64,000 bases of DNA from Nemertoderma westbladi (Eukaryota; Xenacoelomorpha; Nemertodermatida; Nemertodermatidae). The stretch spans positions 1 through 64,000 of the forward strand of contig JAUCBJ010006937.1 in the NCBI GenBank assembly GCA_032718475.1, given 5' to 3'. This document shows positions 41,501-48,631 of this stretch, one piece after another (the stretch's first letter is position 1; each line of letters starts with the position of its first letter). The notes under the pieces are model-generated. The model was not told the origin of the DNA and made no database searches. It worked only from the letters and a program-made list of their open reading frames with translations. The translations under genes were made by a program, and so were the position numbers.

Positions 41501-44228
41501 TCAAACGATCGTACGCTAGTTCGAAAGCGTCCGGTACACCAACGAAAGTCTCCGCCAAACGTTTAGGTTCTCCTGACAACGTTTGGAGCAAGTAATTGAA
41601 CTTCTCTCGTGACGTAAAGGCGCACACGGCGATCTGGGATTCAATATAGTCTACGAAGGTATGCCAGTGTTTTGAGCTACCGGAGAACTTCGGTGGTTGT
41701 TGTACCGGCAATCCCTGTCTGGCTGCGAATTTCGCTATCTCCTCGGCAACGTTCAGAGTTTCGCGTCCTTGGTTGGTAGTCTGGTTGATGTTCTCCCTTC
41801 TAGGCGCTTTTCCCTGATACGATGTGGGGTTTGAAGGTACCGGTCTTTGTGGTCCCTTCGGGTGTCTATTGTGTTCGAATTCGGAATTTCTCGAACTGTC
41901 GGTGTAACCTTCCTCCAGACGTTCCTCAATCCGGGCCAACTTGTTGACAATGTCGGCGAACTGTTGCGCACCGATCGCGCCCGCTGGTGGTAACGCCTTC
42001 TGTGTCGGTGTATTCTGTGGAGGATTATCTGCAAAGGAGTTGTCTGAACGCTCGCGTTTATATTCATCGGCCGCCCCCGTTCTAAATACCTCGCGTTTTG
42101 GGTAATCCGATTCGCTCGAAGTACTACTATCATCTGGATATGGTGGTCGACGTGCTCGCGTCCGTTGCATCGTTCGAATTCTAACGGCTCGTTTCGGAAC
42201 ATCCTCCACTGTTCTCCGTTGTTCGGTAGGCTCACAAGTCTTCCTCGAAGTCGTAGATTGTGACGTAAACTGATTGAATGGTCGCGTCTCCACTGTTCTC
42301 CGTTGTTCGGTAGGCTCACAAGTCTTCCTCGAAGTCGTAGATTGCGATGTAAACTGATTGAATGGTCGCGTCTCCACTGTTCTCCGTTGTTCGGTAGGCT
42401 CACAAGTCTTCCTCGAAGTCGTAGATTGTGACGTAAACTGATTGAATGGTGGTCGGACGACCGCGTTTGAATCCAAAGGCCTCGTAGGCCGAAATGTCAT
42501 TGGGTAATCGTAGTGCGTAACGGGTTTTGGCGTCAAAGGTGGACTCACCTGTTTAGTCGTCAGTAGCGCAGGTCCGGTCAATAAACTACTACGATCTGTA
42601 ATCGGTGGGTTCCTTACCTTGACTCTCGGAATAGGCGACGACGTTGCTCTTGGCGGTATAAACTCGTTCGGAATAACAAACCTGTGTTCCGTCGCACCAT
42701 GGATAGGAGAAATATCACTACTACCCGCAATCGAAACAGGTTCCTTAGTCGTAACCGGTGCAAACATATGAGTTACCTGTGGGAATCGTTGACACACGTC
42801 TTTTACTAATTGCCGTTCCCGTCCGGGTGCTCCTACGCTTCCTTCCTTCTTCCGTTCCTGAATTTGGCGATGTCTTACCTCTAACTGGTCCAAATCATGT
42901 CCGTCACGAGATCTCATCGATCGATCGCGGGCCTTTTGATCCAGATCTTCCTCAGCGTTCGCTAATTCTCTCGCCTTCTTCTCAAGTTCGAAATGAAGTT
43001 TAGCTGTCTTCTCTCGTTGTTCCGTTTGTCGTTGTTGCGCCTCAAATTCTGCTTGTCGTATGGCGGATTGAGCTTTTATTTGCCGTGTTTTCATTTCGGC
43101 CCGTGCTTCCGAAACTAACCTGTCTCGTTCTAATTCCGCCGCTGCCGCTGCCGCTTGTCGCTCTGACTCGGCCGCTGCCGCTGCCGCTTGTCGCTCTGAC
43201 TCGGCCGCTGCCGCTGCCGCTTGTCGGGCAATGTCTACCTCTAACCTTTCTACTTCAGCTGCTTCTAATTCAGCTTGTTCCTGTAGATGAGAGATTCTCG
43301 CTATATTCGCAACGCGTAGCTTCTCTTCCTCTACTGCTGCCTGCATCACTAGAAGTTGAGCTTGTTCCTCCATTTCTCGTCGTTGTCGGCAGAATTCTTG
43401 CTGTTGTCGAGCAACTTCTGACGTGACTATACTTCCCTCGCAGATTTCGCTACGAATACTCACCAGCGATTGATTTAGTATTCCCGGTGCCGATTCGATT
43501 TGTGCGAGTGAAGTTTCCCTCGTAGCCTCCGGCACGGTCTCCCAATCCCCGACGTCTTCGCCGCACATGCGCAAGTGATCCGTCAGGTGTTTCAATTGTC
43601 CATCCAGTCGGTACAGTTCCTGTTCTTCCTCGGGTTGTAATAATTCGTCCGAAACTGACTCACCTAACAACTGGTCCGCTTGTTCCTGTTGTATCTGTCT
43701 AATCGTCGACTTAAACTGAATCAGTTTCTCTCTAGTGATCATTAGTTTCTCTAGGATTCTAAGTTGAGTATCCATGTCCTGTCTCTGTCTAGCTAGATCT
43801 TGTAAGCCAACTAAATTATCTACGGACTTATATACTTTACTCTGTACTCTAACCTGGAGGGTGTAGAACTCGAATCGAGACATCGGAGCGGTCAACCCGT
43901 CTAATATGCGTTGGCCTTCTCCAATACTCCTGGTTATATGCGCCATGTAACCTCCGACGCTTCTAACCACACTTTCTGTGCTTCCTGCTGAACTTACCAA
44001 TTCCGTTTCCCTATATCTAGGTTGCGGAACAGTTAGAAAGTCCTCGGTCCTGCCGTCGCCTCGTACTACGGCATCCGGTACTCCCGTTGGATGTACTGGT
44101 GACGCACACGGTGTAGGTTCGGTAGGCTCGCGAGTCTTCCCCTGTTGTTCTCCCGCTGCTGACTTATCCGCGTCACATGAGTCATAGTCGGTTTGTGTGT
44201 TCTTCGTATAGTCTTGTTTGTCACTCAT
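35517..44228 (-). CDS. BEL/Pao gag-pol polyprotein of element B
   Basis: This is a single 2,903-codon frame, as is usual for BEL/Pao. N-terminal gag: helical region, Glu/Gln-rich coiled coil (about 270-450) with three QAAAAAAE units, disordered linker with three 28-residue repeats, and a DUF1759-like capsid segment near 860-960. The CCHC knuckle is C1122/C1125/H1130/C1135, with further Cys/His residues after it. Protease: ILDSASSHS with D1254 and Ala where the triad usually has Gly. RT: DVEAMFHQVKAL and YVDD at 1774-1777. RNase H: FSDASDNGFG with D1956. A repeat-rich PDIS/PDTL linker follows. Integrase: an HHCC zinc region, then D2597, D2659 and E2709. The C-terminal domain resembles DUF5641. 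Maturation, reverse transcription and integration all appear encoded; the unusual DSA triad is the one doubt. Confidence 0.95.
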   Translation of the reverse strand: MSDKQDYTKNTQTDYDSCDADKSAAGEQQGKTREPTEPTPCASPVHPTGVPDAVVRGDGRTEDFLTVPQPRYRETELVSSAGSTESVVRSVGGYMAHITRSIGEGQRILDGLTAPMSRFEFYTLQVRVQSKVYKSVDNLVGLQDLARQRQDMDTQLRILEKLMITREKLIQFKSTIRQIQQEQADQLLGESVSDELLQPEEEQELYRLDGQLKHLTDHLRMCGEDVGDWETVPEATRETSLAQIESAPGILNQSLVSIRSEICEGSIVTSEVARQQQEFCRQRREMEEQAQLLVMQAAVEEEKLRVANIARISHLQEQAELEAAEVERLEVDIARQAAAAAAESERQAAAAAAESERQAAAAAAELERDRLVSEARAEMKTRQIKAQSAIRQAEFEAQQRQTEQREKTAKLHFELEKKARELANAEEDLDQKARDRSMRSRDGHDLDQLEVRHRQIQERKKEGSVGAPGRERQLVKDVCQRFPQVTHMFAPVTTKEPVSIAGSSDISPIHGATEHRFVIPNEFIPPRATSSPIPRVKVRNPPITDRSSLLTGPALLTTKQVSPPLTPKPVTHYDYPMTFRPTRPLDSNAVVRPPFNQFTSQSTTSRKTCEPTEQRRTVETRPFNQFTSQSTTSRKTCEPTEQRRTVETRPFNQFTSQSTTSRKTCEPTEQRRTVEDVPKRAVRIRTMQRTRARRPPYPDDSSTSSESDYPKREVFRTGAADEYKRERSDNSFADNPPQNTPTQKALPPAGAIGAQQFADIVNKLARIEERLEEGYTDSSRNSEFEHNRHPKGPQRPVPSNPTSYQGKAPRRENINQTTNQGRETLNVAEEIAKFAARQGLPVQQPPKFSGSSKHWHTFVDYIESQIAVCAFTSREKFNYLLQTLSGEPKRLAETFVGVPDAFELAYDRLTSIYGGTVSMARSVIEELCKGGAITKPVDLLKLADEIKNAITTLRSIGQLDYGNTPTVLLKIIGRLHHRLRREWRKVEYQREERGGFLKLEDVYLLISREAVVETRSNYTDQHIVAEGITLPSSNRQKPQTTSTKTATYATPTESRQFSDGNRVSAPIGTKQTRQQLSTDFNGCQYCEHLGKRYIGHKLRGCRQFRELNSEERRLQIRPLDSCWRCTRHGHVRKDCPNTDTCPSCGRNHDGLLHTDSHTPTKRFAREHPEAAARCDAAYRKRESKTTPTFVTHIEDCFSEQSGSSDEESEDDEYSNGDEQPSIALLTTDQLKGFSVIPIKVTGTKGSKRIYAILDSASSHSYVDEKIADVVTDLRQGKHVSYTVSSMHGQRAIPVTRVKLDLDSLLPKSQHSERERSLLPFRDLTFAATKDFSNLLGPVPEQSLEDRKYFRHLGVPECPVNYRSVAMLIGTDQFNLHQVWETRPSAVVAGNAYACRTPIGWYTRAPVRTLDVSDEEDDVQSTCSLLTTNSIHSFSHDVNHTTLQSTKHHRRVTSMISHKEQLTHKVSLEIGGKMSQLEIPSTTDDRLASLPTPITSTVPIDIDDDALKIHQLEQAALDKELTEKTIRWLEQDTAEPGSYDPCMSEQEKQSLKIMEDTIRQTEDGHYEVGMLWRSQSPKLINNYPLALRRLHSIRQRLLKDEKAHLQYNTQMETYLTKGYAIRMTNPERVTDQTYYLPHHYVRHPDKPDKVRVVNDCAALFEGMSLNSELMDGPNMNNYLMGVIMRFRQRQVAFTCDVEAMFHQVKALERDRDSLRFLWYPEGDLSLPPATYQMQVRVFGARDSPNCTMYALKQAARDQKHLYDPEIVRIVERDFYVDDGLQSCDTVERATTVAHQLRDCLAGGGFNLTKFASNSAELVDSFGTTERGGGDIDLEFEPLPTTKVLGLFWDPNTDNFRVKVRLDSQGDTLTKRSCLSKLSRLFDPLGFISPVILQARIYMRSIWKDGLTWDEPISSDQVDLWKTWEAELSSLEDYFIPRVYFPLQSTFPDNLELHCFSDASDNGFGVAAYLRRQVESDEFDVSLITSKAKTMPTKYMTTPRAELQAATLSTTIVNLIQTELQSSLQIFYWTDATLVLFYINNDTLEFKTFVANRRAEILDRSIKGDWRHCPGPQNPADIASRGMMPEEFCKPENKEFWQHGPQFLQKSTQDWPPLYDNKSNTIPKDAEIKKPKKGKTKKKTTAAKLKKKPKAKWKDITSKVKRGRLASLSTPDISPDGQPDISPDGQPDTLLDSQPDILPDISQNVPPDVSNALTNSKAAVSLLERPSSDKQPDTLPDVSPDTLLDSRLDTSNVLTNNKAAVSLLERPCIDKLPILTHLSNHKHSETSCITDVGSTYANVNTGVTLRSRDIPNLQPTLRPGINVGRKISLPKPADPIEFKPPLTIDLQSTDNQGKKTKKDKLLVDPDGSTVNKGILTGGPVGPSSNSKPSKFSIDLPDDVTNTYVDRIVNLTDSWTNACRKLAWIVRFVQYVKGKRDFTRRLTLAEIDRCEIKLIRHYQLRYFAREFTSISQGQPIKSSPILSWSPIIYNGLICHKSRLQNIDFNTNFRYPIIIPQHHELQRAMILDAHLHLKHAGRHHCLSYLRTRFVLIRPSKALSSVTRTCIICKKVHSRIGTQEMSELPQARLQAFRPPFTETGIDCFGPIHTKRGRILVKRWGLIFTCMSSRAVHIERVMDLSTNAFILALRRFIARRGLVKCLYSDQGTNFVGARNEIARAFKKLDHDQISNELQPHKIVWKFNPPDSPWRGGVWERLIRSIKTAMAKVIPVNHILTDDQLTTLFVEIEAILNTRPIVLVPDDKQSQFALTPAHLLMQAPTTLTPISIPIESDSYGRKAWKITQLLANKFWEIWQNHYLPSISARTNWYNNTHALKPGDHVLLAEVNLKRRFWITGVILATHPSMDGVTRTVTVRTIDGRTVDRPTQRLVLLEETRNESGDYKSPPNTSK
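37435..37720 (-). repeat. PDIS/PDTL repeat linker between RNase H and integrase
   Basis: A 33-base block encoding KAAVSLLERP occurs at about 37,435 and 37,559. Between and beside the copies are many PD(I/T)(S/L)(P/L)D-type units (GTCTGG repeats on the plus strand). The linker is expanded by tandem duplication and probably disordered. Confidence 0.85.
42205..42456 (-). repeat. Three 84-bp tandem repeats in gag of B
   Basis: Three nearly identical 84-bp units (28 codons each) encode FNQFTSQSTTSRKTCEPTEQ and the residues after it. Each unit contains one copy of the dispersed 18-nt motif (42,227-42,244; 42,311-42,328; 42,395-42,412). Confidence 0.92.
43135..43235 (-). repeat. 33-bp tandem repeats (QAAAAAAE) in the gag coiled coil
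   Basis: Three units of RQAAAAAAESE, each 33 bp and near-identical, lie within the coiled-coil part of gag. They indicate recent slippage expansion. Confidence 0.9.
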
Positions 44229-45038
44229 TTCGGTAGTTGTAAGTCAAGTAAAGTGAGTGTCAAAGTATCGAGTTTTACCGTATTTATATCTAAACGGTAC
44301 TAATTACAGTCTTATAAAATTAGCCTACCGGCTGATTTTATAGCAGATGGATAAAATTAGCCTAAACGGCCAATTTTACAGCAAATAAATGTCACGGAAT
44401 AAGTATATAATAAAATTAGCCTAGCGGCCAATTTTACAACAAATAAATCGGATAACGATATGCGTTATCAAAAGGTAAATTAAATACAATAATACGGACT
44501 AATTCAGCAATGAACAAAGAAATCGTACGGAATGCATAAATACTTGAGACAGTGGAACCCACAATAATTTTAACTAATACGGTAATGCCTAACTTATTTA
44601 TGCAACTTTTCGAACTCACCCACTCCAATAATTCTCCAGAAAAAACAGATTCCCAGATACAAACCGGACGTGAACCTTTCCGTTTTTAACGTTGCGGACG
44701 AAACGCGATTTTCCCAACCAAAGTTGTTGAGTTATCTATCTCCCAAACTTGCTAAACACGGTCTTGCTCCCGTTACAGTCTAGAAATGAGTTCTGAATCC
44801 TGAAAAACAAAAGAGTTAGGTTTTACTTTACGAAAATTTTGTACCGGTACAATATGGTATTTAAACCCTTTTAAACACCGGTATTCAATTCCAAAAATAT
44901 TTTACACGCGGTTCAAATCAAATTTTATTTCAAAAAATTAGCACTTAGCTAATCAAATACAAACTTTTACCTCAAAATACAAAATTTTCAAATAACTTTA
45001 GTCCTACCGAACCGTAGTTCAGTAAAACATATTCCTAC
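44229..45038 (-). other. 5' leader of element B with three hairpins
   Basis: This non-coding leader lies between the 5' LTR and the gag start. It holds three hairpins at 44,314-44,340, 44,352-44,378 and 44,411-44,437, each built from AAAATTAGCC and a complement close to GGCCAATTTT. They are 86-185 bases upstream of the gag ATG. The start of the leader (minus strand GTAGGAATATG) shows no obvious TGG primer site. Confidence 0.8.
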
Positions 45039-46961
45039 TAAATTGGAGAGATACGCCTATTCCTACTATCGGAAGAGACGGTAACAATACCTGCAATATC
45101 CTACTGTAAAGTTTGTAAATCAAATCATAAATCCGACCTTCTCACCAAAACAGTAAACCCTAAGTAAGCGAATATATTGCAGTATCGATCTCTTTTAACC
45201 GGTGAGGCAGAAAACAGTCTACGAGCAGACAAACTTCGATAAAACAAATCCCGCGCAGCGAATCCTAAAATCAGGCTGACTCACTGACGGACTAAGGGGC
45301 TCGTATACTTTGCCGCGGTGTGATTTATATGGTTGGGCAAAGGGACGCTAGCTAGGTATAGAGCAGATTTGGAGATGTCTAACTAGCGGGCAAAGTGCAG
45401 TAAGGACGAAAGTTAATTTTATATATTTCGAGGTGTAAATAATTTCTAACGCGCGTGTGTTAATTCTGAACGGTCAAAGCAGTTTTGCTCCTTCACATAT
45501 ATAATTACTGGGTACGGTGTGCATTTACGAATATTCTAATTTTATAACTTGTAGGTCCAATACTCACGAATGATAAGGTTCCTTCCCCTCTTGCGTATTT
45601 CCAGGACTCAAATTCAGGCATAAGGTTAATACTACGCCCAGAATTCGGCAATTTTAGGTACCAGGTCCCTGATACTAAGAAGAGATGTGTTAGTTTACTA
45701 CTGTAGGCGTACGGGTACTAATAGCTATCCTGGCTCCTATCTAGAATTTTAGTCACCCAGGTAGTCCAGGTAACTTCCTATTAGGGCGTTGGCGGGGACA
45801 CGGTAGATGTTAGTATATCCCTGATAGCCTCAATTTATTTGCGCCTAGCGTAAACTGCCCTACCGCCTGAACGGTACAATCCCAATTCAGGTGAGAACAC
45901 AGCAACCCCCCTAGCCTACAAGTTCTGATGTAACGGACACCGTTGTACGGCAAATAGTCGCACACACACCTGTACTTAGCAAGAGTTAAGCGTACAGTTT
46001 GCTGCACCCTAACCAATGTGTATGCCTTGTACCGGTGTGCCTACGTCCTATCTGCGTACTAGTATCTGCTCTCTCTCCCTCTCCCCCCATAGGAATATGA
46101 AGGTCTACTGCGGTTTTTTCCTGAATCAAGACAGTACAGTCCCTATGATGTAATTTTGGGCTCACAGCGTGTCACTACGTCTACCTTTGATCTTTTGGTC
46201 TTACACTTAGGTAGCAAGGATCGAACGCTGTCTAACCTTTCAGGCGATGGGCGAATAACACTAGATGGTATTGCGGGTTGTCTCTCGTCTACATTCCCGT
46301 GATGTTCCCGTTCATTGCTGCGGCCCGATCTCTAGCCGGCCATCCTGTCCCTGAGTTTGTTCACCGTAGTGAAACCATAGTAAAACAGATAGAAAAGGGC
46401 TGAGATGTGACTAGTATTTCTGACTTTTATTACAAAAGATATAATAACTATTATACAATAAACAATGTAATCTGAAATAAGACAGAAAGTGAATGATGGA
46501 AATTGAAGATTGATTGAGAGTGAATAATGAACGAAATCGCACCTTTATATACTAAATTTGTGCTGCAATCAATCGAGAAAATTCTCGATTGTTCTATGGG
46601 TTCTAACAAGGTTTTAAAGATAGCTTATTGGTCCAGCTAATATATAACTTGCACGACATTGGTTACAATCAAATAACTACAGCCTTATTGGTACAGACAA
46701 ATGCAATTAATTTGTAGCGGTTAATTTAAATGAGTTGAAATTCTGCACAAAAAATAATTCGCACTTACTAGGATTCGAACTCGATACCTACTACACTTAT
46801 AATTTCCAACGCTCTACCAACTGAGCTACTGAACCACTTGACCGATAGATACATAATAGATAGAACCAATACTAATGAGAACTCAAAGCAATCTTTACAA
46901 AGTTAATTCGAATAAAATAAAATTTTGAAAATCCACGGCATTTAGGGAATATAATTCTATA
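45039..46961 (-). repeat. 5' LTR of element B
   Basis: It is identical to 28,350-30,272 at every place compared except 46,089. The constant offset of 16,689 bp at both ends shows no net indel. It contains the same tRNA-like sequence (46,763-46,835), TATA box and long U5. Small open frames in it have no support as genes. Confidence 0.95.
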
Positions 46962-46966
46962 CATAT

Positions 46967-48139
46967 TAAAAACACCTACACTGGAACCGCTGCGTGTAGA
47001 TGGCGAATTAGTTCCCCCTTCTCGCACTCGAGCCGACGTGATTCGAGAAAAGGTCCATGGAATAAACGTATCGCGTCGCCCTCTGCACTACCCCTTTTAT
47101 GGGATTAAAGACCATCCTCGATTCGTGATGCTCAAGCAACACTACGTAATACAACCTGAGCACCCCGGACAGGATGTGCGATTTCTACTGCTCGTAAATC
47201 CTTTTGGACCTCGTGGAATTAGAAGCTTTACATCATCAGCATTTAGACTCTCTAGTAAAACTAAACTCATTTAAAAAACCCTACAATATCGTGACAATAG
47301 AAGCCAGGCAACGTCCACCCTTCAATTTAGAGGCATTTATGGACTACCACCATTTGGTACATTGGAATTTGGATGTAACCTTTCTGGAGGATGACCTGAA
47401 ATATATCGAACCCAATGTAAACTCCCATGAGATGCCCAGTTATGAATCCATAAGGATAGCGTGTGGAGTACCTGGTTTATTAGATGCTGTATACGGCTTA
47501 CAGTTACGGTGTTATGATATATGACAATGAAGGCTCAGTGCCAGACCATGAACTCGGTTCGACTCGATTAATACACGTACGCGGTCTCACTGGAGCTACG
47601 CATGTTTTTATGCGCACTTGACGCGGTACCGAATGCTCTTTTCCCGCCATGACTGCTTATCAATGCCATGCGAGACATCAACAATTTGTTAAAGCGGAGG
47701 CGTATGTCAATGATATACACCGACACCCGGCTATGGGAATCAACGCTGCTTTGTTACCGCAACCGGTGTTAGATATTCTGTTGGATGAATCCGTCTACAA
47801 ACTCAGTTCAGCCATATATCGGGACTTAACGGATGATTTTCCTATTGTCCATGATATACCATATCTCTTCGTCAACACTCAAGTTATCCTTCCTTGGCGC
47901 AATCTTGTGGCTTCTTCAGAGTTATGTATCGGCGCAACGCTAACAATACGTATAACCGAGTTGATCGTACTTCCTCCGGCCATATCGCGTTCCAGGAGTA
48001 CGGTTGGAACTTCAAGGAGACCGACTGCGAGACGTATTCTCAAGTTTATGGTGACGCATATTCGCCCTATAATTTTTAGGGACCACTCACCTCTCCCGGT
48101 GCCGTGTATAGCTTTATGAGTGTCCCCTTACGCCCCTCA
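46967..48139 (+). pseudogene. Element A ORF2, middle part
   Basis: It continues the frame interrupted by element B. The open stretches at 47,038-47,274 and 47,649-about 47,900, and then the frame at 47,894-48,079, align with the middle of B's ORF2: a LLPQPVLDILLDESV segment (B: MLPKMVRNMILDKTVV), then GFFRVMYRR (B: GYFREYNTQ) and YSQVYGDAY (B: YIETYGEGD). The last recognisable piece is LTSPGAVYSF (B: ITSPPRAVLQYY) just before the LINE. A one-base deletion near 47,897 and several stops disable it. Confidence 0.75.
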
Positions 48140-48158
48140 TTTTTTTTTTTTTTTTTTT

Positions 48159-48631
48159 AGTAGTTCCGGGAAAGCGACCCGGCCCTGTATTCGATAAACA
48201 ATATTAAAATGCACAATATAATTATGATTACCTACGCTAAAAACTACAATCTACTGCATTATCTCGCGATAAACGTACAAGAAGAACTTATTTTTCGTCT
48301 ATCGAGATAAATTAATTTATAATTTACTATTTAATATTTGTGTGAAAGAAAATAAATGTACCTGTGAACAGAAATAACTGCCAGATTTATTGAGTTTCAA
48401 TTAAGTGTTGCTTTAGTGCCTTCTTGAACATTTGGGCAGAGCCTTTGAACCGTTGCAAACTGTCAGTATGTATAGTCAGTTGTATAGTAAGTGTGAGCGA
48501 GCAAAATTAGTACGTGGTGATGGTAATCTATAATGGAATTGCTGTCTAGTTTTCCGTCCGTGAATACTGATATTAGTTACCATTTTTGTCTTAAAATTTT
48601 TGGGTACAAAACACTAGTTCATGCGGTAGTT
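48159..48631 (-). other. 3' UTR of the LINE
   Basis: This non-coding AT-rich sequence lies between the RT stop and the poly-A tail. It ends (minus sense) with a GC-rich CGGGTCGCTTTCCCGG hairpin-like segment just before the tail, a possible recognition structure for the RT. Confidence 0.6.

Larger units (their letters stand above)
28350..46961 (-). mobile_element. BEL/Pao element B, 18.6 kb, young and apparently intact
   Basis: Direct repeats of 1,923 bp at 28,350-30,272 and 45,039-46,961 are its LTRs. The only difference I found is G at 29,400 versus A at 46,089. The 5-bp duplication is CATAT (28,345-28,349; 46,962-46,966); ATATT with a one-base shift fits equally. On the minus strand the order is 5' LTR, leader, gag-pol (2,903 codons), a 658-bp spacer, ORF2 (1,241 codons), an AT-rich 3' region and the 3' LTR. 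The minus-strand LTR starts TATAGAATT and ends CCAATTTA, not TG...CA. Both genes are uninterrupted, so the element may be active or very recently active. Confidence 0.95.

Noticed and set aside
41753-42403. A 216-codon minus-strand frame inside gag of element B
   Set aside because: It is an alternative frame of the gag-pol gene kept open by the 84-bp repeats; the 2,903-codon frame explains the region.
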